A stretch of 64,000 nt of DNA from Hydrogenophaga sp. (lineage in GTDB: Bacteria > Pseudomonadota > Gammaproteobacteria > Burkholderiales > Burkholderiaceae_C). The translations under genes and the position numbers were made by a program. Shown here piece by piece: positions 8,923 through 15,484 of this stretch. The stretch covers positions 1-64,000 of the forward strand of contig JACVCO010000010.1 of assembly GCA_016741995.1 (NCBI GenBank). The letters are read 5' to 3'. Each line of letters opens with the position of its first letter. Position 1 is the stretch's first letter. Below the pieces are notes generated by a model. It saw only the letters and a program-made list of their open reading frames with translations. It did no database searches and had not been told where the DNA came from.

Positions 8923-9459
8923 ATGACCACCAACCCCGTTCCCACCCGCCTCGTCGTCATGGGCGTGGCCGGTTGCGGCAAATCCAGCCTGGGCCAGCAC
9001 GGCGCCGCGGCGCTGGGCCTGCCGCTGCTGGAGGGTGACGACTTCCACCCCGCCGCCAACGTGGCCAAGATGCGCAGCGGCACCCCGCTCAGCGACGACG
9101 ACCGCGCCGTCTGGCTCGACACGCTGGCCGACCAGCTCGCGCAGCGCCCCGGCGGTGTGGTGCTCACCTGCTCGTCGCTCAAGCGCCGCTACCGCGACCG
9201 CCTGCGCGCCGCCGCGCCCGGCCTGCGTTTCGTGTTCCTGCAGCTCACGCGCGAACAGGCGCGCGAACGCGTGGCCACGCGTTCGGGTCACCTGTTCCCC
9301 GCGAGCCTGGTCGACAGCCAGTTCGAAGCGCTGGAAGACCCCAGCAACGAACCCGGCGTGCTGGCGCTCGACGCGATGCACCCGCTGCCCGAACTGGTGC
9401 AGGCCCTGCAGGCCTGGGTGCACAACGTGCCCGCGCCGGGCCAGGAGGTGCGCGCATGA
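8923..9459 (+). CDS. gntK: Gluconokinase
   Basis: A 178-residue gluconokinase of the shikimate-kinase-like P-loop family. The P-loop is GVAGCGKSS (residues 14-22). Family segments follow: EGDDFHPAANVAKMRSG, PLSDDDRAVWLD and CSSLKRRYRDRLR. It phosphorylates D-gluconate to 6-phosphogluconate, the substrate of Edd encoded at 29-31 kb. The first ATG lies 2 bp after an operator, without a visible Shine-Dalgarno sequence; its N-terminus aligns well with E. coli GntK, so the start is plausible and the mRNA may be leaderless. The stop overlaps the dctQ start (ATGA), showing a translationally coupled operon with the TRAP genes. Confidence 0.93.
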   Translation: MTTNPVPTRLVVMGVAGCGKSSLGQHGAAALGLPLLEGDDFHPAANVAKMRSGTPLSDDDRAVWLDTLADQLAQRPGGVVLTCSSLKRRYRDRLRAAAPGLRFVFLQLTREQARERVATRSGHLFPASLVDSQFEALEDPSNEPGVLALDAMHPLPELVQALQAWVHNVPAPGQEVRA

Positions 9460-9938
9460 AAGCCTTCCGCTATCTCGGCGAGACGCTGCTCGCCCTGTGC
9501 CTGCTGGGCATGGTCATCGCGGTGTTCAGCAACGTGGTGCTGCGCTACGGCTTCAACAGCGGCTTGAACGCCAGCGAGGAACTCTCGCGCCTGCTGTTCG
9601 TGTGGATGGTGTTCCTGGGCGCCACGCTGGCTTACCCCGTGGGCCAGCACATGGCCTTCACCAGCCTGGTGGGCACGCTGCGCCACCGCCCGCGCACGTT
9701 TGCGTTGGCCACCTTCGCCATCCGCGCGCTGGTGCTGCTGGCCTGTGTGCTGCTAGGCCGCGGTGCCTGGCAGCAGGTGGTGGTGGGCATGGGCAGCCAC
9801 TCGGTGGTGCTGAACTACCCCATGGCCTTGTTGCCGTTGCCCGCGCTGCTCAGCTCCGTGGCCATCGGCTGCATGGTGCTCGTCGAGATGGTGCGCCGCA
9901 CCCCGCTCGACCTGGGCCACGAACTCGAGATGGAGTGA
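9456..9938 (+). CDS. dctQ: TRAP transporter small permease (DctQ family)
   Basis: A 160-residue membrane protein with four hydrophobic segments (about residues 11-30, 45-67, 88-110, 128-150) typical of the DctQ small subunit of tripartite ATP-independent periplasmic transporters. The motif LNASEELSRLLFVWMVFLGA is a family hallmark. Its start overlaps the gntK stop, and dctM begins 3 bp after its stop. Together with DctM and DctP it should import gluconate using the sodium or proton gradient; substrate is inferred from the operon. Confidence 0.9.
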   Translation: MKAFRYLGETLLALCLLGMVIAVFSNVVLRYGFNSGLNASEELSRLLFVWMVFLGATLAYPVGQHMAFTSLVGTLRHRPRTFALATFAIRALVLLACVLLGRGAWQQVVVGMGSHSVVLNYPMALLPLPALLSSVAIGCMVLVEMVRRTPLDLGHELEME

Positions 9939-9941
9939 GCG

Positions 9942-11234
9942 ATGACGCCTGAAGCACAGGCCTTCGTGGTCTTCATCGTCGGCATGCTGGTGCTCATGGG
10001 CATCGGCATGAACATGGCGTTCGCGCTCGTGCTCACCGGTGCCGGCATGGCCTGGGTGCTCGATTTCTGGGACACGCAACTGCTCGCGCAGAACATGGTG
10101 GCCGGTGTCGACAGCTTCCCGCTGCTGGCCGTGCCCTTCTTCGTGCTCGCGGGCGAGCTCATGAACGCCGGCGGCATCAGCCGGCGCATCATCGACATGG
10201 CGCAGGCCTGGGTGGGCCACGTGCGTGGCGGCCTGGGTTACGTGGCCATTGGCGCGGCCATCCTGCTCTCGGCCATGTCGGGTTCGGCGCTGGCCGACGC
10301 GGCGGCCATGTCCGCCATCCTGCTGCCCATGATGCGCAAGCACGGCTATCCGGTGGGCACCTCGGCCGGCCTCATCGCCGCGGGCAGCGTCATCGGGCCC
10401 ATCATCCCGCCGTCGATGGCGTTCGTGATCTACGGCGTCACCACCAACACCTCCATCTCGGCGCTGTTCATCTCCGGCATCGTGCCCGGGCTCATCATGG
10501 GTGTGGCCCTGATGGTGACCTGGCGCCTGCTGCTGCGCCGCATGGACCTGGCCGGCGATCCGCCCGTGCCGCTGAAGGAACGCCTGCGCCTCACCGCACG
10601 CGCCGTCTGGGCGTTGCTCATGCCGGTGATCATCATCGGCGGCATGAAGAGCGGCGTGTTCACGCCCACCGAAGCCGCCGTGGTGGCCGCGGTGTACGCG
10701 CTGCTCATCGCCTTCTTCGTGTACCGCGAAATGAAGCTGGCCGACCTGCGCGGCGTGCTGGTGCGCGCGGCCAGCACCACGTCGGTGGTGATGTTCCTGT
10801 GCGCGGGCGCCGCGGTGGCCAGCTACATGATCACGCTGGCCGACCTGCCCGCCACGCTCACCGGCTGGCTCGGCCCGCTGGTGGAAAACCCGCGCGTGCT
10901 CATGCTGGTGATGATGCTGGTGCTGGTGGCCATCGGCACCGCGCTCGACCTCACGCCCACCATCCTCATCTTCGCGCCGGTCATGTTGCCGATCGCCGTC
11001 AAGGCCGGCATCGACCCGGTGTACTTCGGGCTGATGTTCGTGCTCAACGGCGCCATCGGCCTCATCACGCCGCCCGTGGGCACCGTGCTCAACGTGGTGG
11101 CCGGCGTGGGCCGCTTGCCCATGCACACGGTCATCAAAGGGGTGAACCCCTTCCTGCTGGCCTACATCGCCGTGCTCGGCCTGTTCATCGTGTTCCCGCA
11201 GCTCGTCACCGTGCCCGTGGCATGGATGCGCTGA
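9942..11234 (+). CDS. dctM: TRAP transporter large permease (DctM family)
   Basis: A 430-residue, highly hydrophobic protein with about 12 membrane segments. DctM signatures are visible: PFFVLAGELMNAGGISRRI, SGSALADAAAMSAILLP, and GSVIGPIIPPSMAFVIYG. It is the channel-forming subunit of the TRAP importer in the cytoplasmic membrane. It lies between dctQ and dctP in the gntK operon. Confidence 0.93.
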   Translation: MTPEAQAFVVFIVGMLVLMGIGMNMAFALVLTGAGMAWVLDFWDTQLLAQNMVAGVDSFPLLAVPFFVLAGELMNAGGISRRIIDMAQAWVGHVRGGLGYVAIGAAILLSAMSGSALADAAAMSAILLPMMRKHGYPVGTSAGLIAAGSVIGPIIPPSMAFVIYGVTTNTSISALFISGIVPGLIMGVALMVTWRLLLRRMDLAGDPPVPLKERLRLTARAVWALLMPVIIIGGMKSGVFTPTEAAVVAAVYALLIAFFVYREMKLADLRGVLVRAASTTSVVMFLCAGAAVASYMITLADLPATLTGWLGPLVENPRVLMLVMMLVLVAIGTALDLTPTILIFAPVMLPIAVKAGIDPVYFGLMFVLNGAIGLITPPVGTVLNVVAGVGRLPMHTVIKGVNPFLLAYIAVLGLFIVFPQLVTVPVAWMR

Positions 11235-11269
11235 CCCTTTCACCCGCCACCACCAACCAGGAGACTGTC

Positions 11270-12289
11270 ATGTCCGTTCTACGCCGCACCCTCGTTGCCG
11301 CCACCGCGGCCGCCGCGCTGGCCGCGCCCTTCGCCACCTTCGCGCAAGACATCAAGCCGCGCATCATCCGCTTCGGCTACGGCCTCAACGAAGACTCCAA
11401 CCAGGGCCGCGCCGTCAAGCTGTTCGCGCAGGAAGTGGAGAAAAACTCCGGCGGCAAGATGCGCATCCGCGCCGTGGGCGCTGCCGCGCTCGGCTCCGAC
11501 GTGCAGATGCAGCAGGCCCTCATCGGCGGCGCGCAGGAAATGATGGTCGGCTCCACCGCCACGCTGGTGGGCATCACCAAAGAAATGGCCATTTGGGATA
11601 CGCCTTTCCTCTTCAACAACGCGCAAGAAGCCGATGCTGTGCTCGACGGCCCCACCGGCCAGAAGGTGATGGACAAGCTGCAGGAGAAAGGCCTCGTCGG
11701 CCTGGTGTACTGGGAGAACGGCTTCCGCAACCTCACCAACAACAAGCGCGCCGTGGCCAAGCTGGAAGATTTCGACGGTATCAAGCTGCGCGTGATGCAG
11801 AACAACGTCTTCATCGACAGCTTCAAGACCCTGGGCGCCAACGCCGTGCCGCTGCCGTTCTCCGAACTGTTCACCGCGCTGGAAACCAAAACGGTGGACG
11901 GCCAGGAGAACCCGTACAACACCATCCTCTCCAGCAAGTTCTACGAGGTGCAGAAGTTCCTCACGGTCACCAACCACGTCTACAGCCCGTGGATCGTGAC
12001 CGTGAGCAAGAAGTACTGGGACCAGCTCAGCAAGGACGAGCAGAAAGTGCTGACAGACGCCGCCAAAGTGAGCCGCGACTTCGAGCGCAAGGACACGCGC
12101 GCCGAAGCCGACAAGGCGCTGGCCGAACTCAAGGCCAAGGGCATGACCATCAACCAGCTGAGCCCCGCCGAAGCCAACCGCATGCGCGAGAAGCTCACCA
12201 CGGTGAACGCCGGCATCTCCACCAACGTGGGCGAAGACCTGTGGAAGGAAACGCAGGCCGCGGTGGCGAAGGCGCGCGGCGGCAAGTGA
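11270..12289 (+). CDS. dctP: TRAP transporter substrate-binding protein (DctP family), probable gluconate binder
   Basis: A 339-residue periplasmic binding protein. The signal peptide is about residues 1-25 (LVAATAAAALAAPFATFAQD, cut at AFA-like TFA/QD). The mature chain has the TRAP-SBP core, including the arginine-bearing segment GIKLRVMQNNVFIDSFKTLG and the C-terminal ENPYNTILSSKFYEVQKFLT region. Start ATG 11270 has a CCAGGAG site upstream and places the signal peptide correctly; the frame is open further upstream inside dctM. Gene end is followed by an intrinsic terminator, closing the gntK-dctQMP operon. Confidence 0.9.
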   Translation: MSVLRRTLVAATAAAALAAPFATFAQDIKPRIIRFGYGLNEDSNQGRAVKLFAQEVEKNSGGKMRIRAVGAAALGSDVQMQQALIGGAQEMMVGSTATLVGITKEMAIWDTPFLFNNAQEADAVLDGPTGQKVMDKLQEKGLVGLVYWENGFRNLTNNKRAVAKLEDFDGIKLRVMQNNVFIDSFKTLGANAVPLPFSELFTALETKTVDGQENPYNTILSSKFYEVQKFLTVTNHVYSPWIVTVSKKYWDQLSKDEQKVLTDAAKVSRDFERKDTRAEADKALAELKAKGMTINQLSPAEANRMREKLTTVNAGISTNVGEDLWKETQAAVAKARGGK

Positions 12290-12327
12290 TCGGGCAGCGG
12301 CCAACCCGCTGACCCACGTACCATCGA

Positions 12328-12358
12328 AACCCCCGAGGCCCACCGGCCCGGGGGTTTT
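12328..12358 (+). terminator. Intrinsic terminator of the gntK-dctQMP operon
   Basis: Stem AACCCCCG(A)GGCC / GGCCCGGGGGTT with a 4-base loop and one bulged A, followed by TTTTCT. It begins 38 bp after the dctP stop. Confidence 0.85.
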
Positions 12359-12379
12359 CTGTTTCCACACACGCTGCCC

Positions 12380-12796
12380 ATGCAAGTCGAACACAGCATC
12401 GTCGTTGACGCCCCGGCCGAGCGGATCTTCCGTCTCTATGAAGACGTGGCCAATTGGCACACCTGGGACCCGGACACCAAGAGCGCTTCCATCGACGGCC
12501 CCTTTGCCGTGGGCACCCGAGGGTCGCTCACGCCCCCCAAGGGGCGCACCGTGCCCATGCTGCTCACCCGGGTGGAACGCGATGCCTGCTTCACCGTGGA
12601 ATCGCGCATCCCGCTGTTCCGCATGGTGTTCGAGCACGAATTGGTGCCGCAGGGCGGGGCGGTCAAGGTCATCCACCGCGTCACGTTCTCGGGCGCGCTC
12701 ACGTTCCTGCTGGGCCGCATGCTGGTGAAGCAGTTGAACCACGGGCTGCCTGTAACCCTGGCGAACCTGAAACGCCGCGCCGAGGGCACTGCCTGA
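12380..12796 (+). CDS. SRPBCC (START-like) family protein
   Basis: A 138-residue protein of the SRPBCC ligand-binding superfamily (polyketide cyclase/dehydrase-like). It opens with the family pattern VEHSIVVDAPAERIFRLYEDVANWHTWDPD and ends in a long helix (LGRMLVKQLNHGLPVTLANL). Such proteins bind hydrophobic ligands in a helix-grip pocket; the ligand and role here are unknown. It follows the terminator of the TRAP operon and precedes a VOC protein gene on the same strand. Confidence 0.75.
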   Translation: MQVEHSIVVDAPAERIFRLYEDVANWHTWDPDTKSASIDGPFAVGTRGSLTPPKGRTVPMLLTRVERDACFTVESRIPLFRMVFEHELVPQGGAVKVIHRVTFSGALTFLLGRMLVKQLNHGLPVTLANLKRRAEGTA

Positions 12797-12821
12797 GCGG
12801 CGCTGACAGCCCGGCACTTTT

Positions 12822-12857
12822 GTTGTGGAATGCCTCTGGTAGAGCCGATTCCACAAC
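12822..12857 (+). promoter_or_regulatory. Long hairpin just upstream of the VOC gene ribosome site
   Basis: Perfect 10-bp inverted repeat GTTGTGGAAT (12822-12831) / ATTCCACAAC (12848-12857). Inside it is a second 4-bp stem CTCT/AGAG around GGT. The right arm ends next to the AGGAG site (12858-12862) of the following gene, so it may be an operator or a translation-controlling structure. Confidence 0.45.
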
Positions 12858-12868
12858 AGGAGACCGCC

Positions 12869-13348
12869 ATGCTGGCCAAGAACACCATCTGCCTCTGGTA
12901 CGAACGCGACGCGCTCGACGCCGCGCGCTTCTACGCCGCCACCTTCCCCAACAGCACCGTGGGCCGCGTCATGCACGCGCCGGGTGACTACCCTGATGGC
13001 AAGGAAGGCAATGTGCTCACCGTGGAGTTCACCGTGATGGGCATCCCTTGCCTCGGCCTCAACGGTGGCACCGCCTTCAAGCAGAGCGAGGCCTTCTCTT
13101 TCCAGGTGGCCACCGACGACCAGGCCGAAACCGACCGCCTGTGGAACGCCATCGTGAACAACGGTGGCCAGGAAAGCGAATGCGGCTGGTGCAAGGACAA
13201 GTGGGGCCTGTCGTGGCAGATCACCCCGCGCGTGCTCACCGATGCCATCAACGACCCCGACCGCGCCGCGGCCAAGCGCGCCTTCAACGCGATGATGACG
13301 ATGCGCAAGATTGATGTGGCGGTGATCGAGAAGGCGTGGCGGGGGTGA
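12869..13348 (+). CDS. VOC-superfamily protein, PhnB/3-demethylubiquinone methyltransferase-like
   Basis: A 159-residue single-domain vicinal-oxygen-chelate protein of the PhnB-like type (FWYERDALDAARFYAATF-like opening, then VEFTVMGIPCLGLNGG and CGWCKDKWGLSWQITP). Relatives are often misannotated as 3-demethylubiquinone-9 methyltransferases; their function is mostly unknown. Start: an in-frame ATG at 12830 exists but lies within a long hairpin; ATG 12869 has AGGAG in good position and gives the normal family N-terminus (MLAKNTICLWYER). Confidence 0.82.
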   Translation: MLAKNTICLWYERDALDAARFYAATFPNSTVGRVMHAPGDYPDGKEGNVLTVEFTVMGIPCLGLNGGTAFKQSEAFSFQVATDDQAETDRLWNAIVNNGGQESECGWCKDKWGLSWQITPRVLTDAINDPDRAAAKRAFNAMMTMRKIDVAVIEKAWRG

Positions 13349-13408
13349 TGTCGAAACCGCGCCTTCTCATTCGTCGTGCCAGCAGAGCCAACCACAAAGG
13401 AGCACAGC

Positions 13409-13618
13409 ATGGCGAGTTCAGAAAAGGTTCAAGGGCCCGCGTCGTACTTCCCGTCCATCGAGAAGAAGTACGGCCAACCCGTCACCCATTGGTTCGGCAT
13501 CCTGCGGTCCGCCGGCGACCTGAAGCACATGGAGCTGGTGGCGCTGTTGAAGACCGAGCACGGGTTGGGGCATGGGCACGCGAACGCGTTGGTGGCGTAT
13601 TACTTGACGAAGGGATGA
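13409..13618 (+). CDS. DUF4287 small protein
   Basis: A 69-residue protein matching the short DUF4287 family: SYFPSIEKKYGQPVTHWFGIL followed by HMELVALLKTEHGLGHGHANALVAYYL. Function is unknown. ATG 13409 is preceded by AAAGGAG (13396-13402). It is the last gene on the left before the lower-GC island; a GTTAGG sequence follows its stop directly. Confidence 0.8.
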   Translation: MASSEKVQGPASYFPSIEKKYGQPVTHWFGILRSAGDLKHMELVALLKTEHGLGHGHANALVAYYLTKG

Positions 13619-13881
13619 GTTAGGGCGGAGAGCGCTTGAACATTGGCTGAGATATCTAGCATCGTCGAATGATCGGTGGGTGCGGCGACCCAGAGCCGAT
13701 ACTGAATCCCGCATCGCGATGCCGTCACCTGCGTTGCCTTGGGCATCTGGCGCCGCTGCTCTAGTGTGCGACTCGTCGGGAAACTTCCGAGGCCTGCGTA
13801 GTTCAGGCGGAATTTTGGAGCTGTTGTCCCCTCGCAAGCATCTGGCACAGTGCGCTACAGGCTAAATCTCAAGAGGTCTTC
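13619..13881. other. Left edge of accessory island, no convincing gene
   Basis: About 260 bp between the DUF4287 gene and the RipA-like gene. Base composition drops here compared with the left flank. A minus-strand frame (13600-13848, 82 codons) is open and includes a short stretch resembling an ordinary protein (CGIQYRLWVAAP). It overlaps the DUF4287 gene and shows no ribosome site, so it is not called. The segment could be a decayed cassette. Confidence 0.4.
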
Positions 13882-13977
13882 ATGGATGCTATGCGAACTG
13901 ATTTAACTGCCGCCTCTGGTGTCATGCACCGTTTCGTGTGTTTGAGTCGAATCCAGATCTCAAGGGGGGTACTGTGA
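13882..13977 (+). CDS. Possible 31-aa leader ORF coupled to the RipA-like gene
   Basis: ATG 13882 with AAGAGG upstream opens a 31-residue frame (MDAMRTDLTAASGVMHRF...). Its TGA overlaps the GTG start of the next gene in a GTGA junction, the usual sign of translational coupling. No family is recognised and it may be chance. Confidence 0.25.
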   Translation: MDAMRTDLTAASGVMHRFVCLSRIQISRGVL

Positions 13978-14636
13978 AGCATCTCACCGAAGCTCAATAC
14001 AAAGCGGCATTCGCCGAACCGGAAGGTCGAGATAGCCCGGAAAAAGAAGCAGACTCACGAGCTGGTCGAGCGCTCGCGTTCGCGCTTGACATTCGGAAGT
14101 TCGAAATTGAGCTCTATTGGAAGCGGGCGACCTACTTCTGGGGCTTCATCGCGGCGGCCTTTGCCGCGTATGCGCTGACATACAAGAGCGGCACTGCACA
14201 CGAGCCATGGCTGTCCTTGCTTTTCTCTTGTCTCGGGATCGTCTTCTCATGGGCGTGGTTCTTGGCAAATCGCGGGAGCAAGTTCTGGCAACAAAACTGG
14301 GAGCGGCACGTTGATCTACTTGAGGACATGACACTCGGACCGCTCTACAAGACTGTGGCCACATCGCCAGATGTCGACATCGGCCTGTTCTCTGCAGCAA
14401 GGTACTCCGTTACCAAGCTCAATCAGATTCTCAGCCTTTTCGTCACGCTCGTTTGGGTGCCACTGATCGTAAAGGCGCTTCTTCCGTTCGGCACTGATCG
14501 CGATTTCGATGGTCCCAAATTCGCTGTGGCGGCGCTTACCCTCGCCAGCCTATGGGCACTAGCGAAATTTGGGAAGTCCAGGACCGCAGCATCCCTCACC
14601 CATCTAGAGCCGCGAGAGCACCGCGTTGAAGCCTAG
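13974..14636 (+). CDS. RipA-like octameric membrane protein family (putative)
   Basis: A 220-residue membrane protein. A soluble N-terminus with LAFALDIRKFEIELYWKRA is followed by two hydrophobic hairpins: about residues 50-67 and 76-95 (WLSLLFSCLGIVFSWAWFLA), then two further segments near 148-170 and 180-197. The block DIRKFEIELYWKRATYFWGF is characteristic of proteins annotated as RipA-family octameric membrane proteins, recalled from family knowledge. Start GTG 13974 is chosen because AAGGGGGG stands 5 bp upstream. Codon usage is visibly less GC-rich than the flanks. It is the first of three same-strand genes in the island; a membrane partner for the nuclease/ATPase pair is possible but unproven. 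Confidence 0.6.
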   Translation: MKHLTEAQYKAAFAEPEGRDSPEKEADSRAGRALAFALDIRKFEIELYWKRATYFWGFIAAAFAAYALTYKSGTAHEPWLSLLFSCLGIVFSWAWFLANRGSKFWQQNWERHVDLLEDMTLGPLYKTVATSPDVDIGLFSAARYSVTKLNQILSLFVTLVWVPLIVKALLPFGTDRDFDGPKFAVAALTLASLWALAKFGKSRTAASLTHLEPREHRVEA

Positions 14637-14674
14637 TTATTCACTCTTCCCAAACGTTCAGCGTTGGACTCCTC

Positions 14675-15325
14675 ATGGCGGCCTCCTTCATCACTGAAAC
14701 AGAGTTTGCGCACCGCCTCCGTCACGCGGTTAGCGCTGCTTGGATCGCATTCGCCCGGAAGGCAGGCGCCAAACTGATACCAATCAACAAGGAAGCCTCG
14801 GCACAGTTGCAGTACGCATACCTGCTGCGTCAGTTGCTTCCACTGGCCTGCCAGCACACCCATGAGCATGCGGACATTGAGCTCGAATCCAGCGTCCACC
14901 TTGGAAACTCTCGGCAGAACATCGACATACTGCTCATCGGCCGCTCGGGTTCAGTCGAGACGCGCATCGCGATCGAAATGAAGTGCTATCGCACCATCGC
15001 AGCCTCTGGCGGAGTACGCGGTGCACAGAACATCTTCATGAAGGACGTATACGAGGACCTTCAGGTGCTTGAGCGCTACGTCACTGCCGGAGTTGCCTCG
15101 CAGGGTGTCGCGCTGGTGATGACTGATCATCGTCACTTCGTACATCCCGCAGTCAAGCGCGGAGACTGCTGGGCGTACGACACCTCTGACGGCCACTACT
15201 TCCCAGGTGGACAAGTCTCTGTGCCTATTGCAGGTAAGCCCGTAGATATCCGCCTCCAGCGCCACTATCGCTTCGCGTGGCTGCCCTGCGGTCCGTTTTG
15301 GTTCATGGAGCTCGAGGGCGTTTAG
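14675..15325 (+). CDS. Putative PD-(D/E)XK nuclease-like protein, hypothetical
   Basis: A 216-residue protein without a recognised name. The middle has a restriction-endonuclease-like core: NIDILLIG with Asp84, then RIAIEMKCYR with Glu101-x-Lys103, i.e. D-X16-E-X-K on two predicted beta strands. The upstream helix ELESSVHLGNSRQNIDI and the strand spacing fit the PD-(D/E)XK fold seen in many defence nucleases. The C-terminal part holds strands ending in HYRFAWLPCGPFWFMELEGV. Start ATG 14675 has only a weak ribosome site. It lies between the membrane protein gene and the AAA/TOPRIM gene, same strand. Nuclease activity is inferred from the motif only. Confidence 0.55.
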   Translation: MAASFITETEFAHRLRHAVSAAWIAFARKAGAKLIPINKEASAQLQYAYLLRQLLPLACQHTHEHADIELESSVHLGNSRQNIDILLIGRSGSVETRIAIEMKCYRTIAASGGVRGAQNIFMKDVYEDLQVLERYVTAGVASQGVALVMTDHRHFVHPAVKRGDCWAYDTSDGHYFPGGQVSVPIAGKPVDIRLQRHYRFAWLPCGPFWFMELEGV

Positions 15326-15484
15326 GCTTAACCCATTGCTCGTAGGCGCTCCAACCGGCGAGCTAGTATGGGCTGCCGATCGAACCGAAATCCGTTCACC
15401 GGACCGGATCGACCCCAACTTCACTGCTGACGCAGTGCATATGATCGGCTTCCCAAACGTGAGAGTTGCGAAACAGGGAGGCAC
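15326..15484 (+). other. Intergenic hairpin region with attC-like arms
   Basis: 159 bp between two island genes. GCTTAAC (15326-15332) fits the attC R'' pattern RYYYAAC. CCCAT/ATGGG and GCTCG/CGAGC (15332-15372) form an imperfect stem with an unequal internal loop. The region ends with CCCAAACGT (15451-15459) before the next start, a motif also seen before the previous gene and after the next one. It may be a decayed integron recombination site. Confidence 0.3.

Noticed and set aside
12830-12868. Upstream in-frame ATG for the VOC protein.
   Set aside because: It lies inside the long hairpin, has no ribosome site, and adds residues not typical for the family; ATG 12869 has a good AGGAG.
13600-13848. 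82-codon minus-strand frame at the left edge of the island.
   Set aside because: It overlaps the DUF4287 gene and lacks a ribosome site and known family. It could be a decayed gene but cannot be supported.
14633-14670. Calling a definite attC site after the RipA-like gene.
   Set aside because: Only the right core (GTTGGAC) fits well; the left arm GCCTAGTTATTC departs from RYYYAAC and the site would be too short. Kept only as part of a tentative finding.
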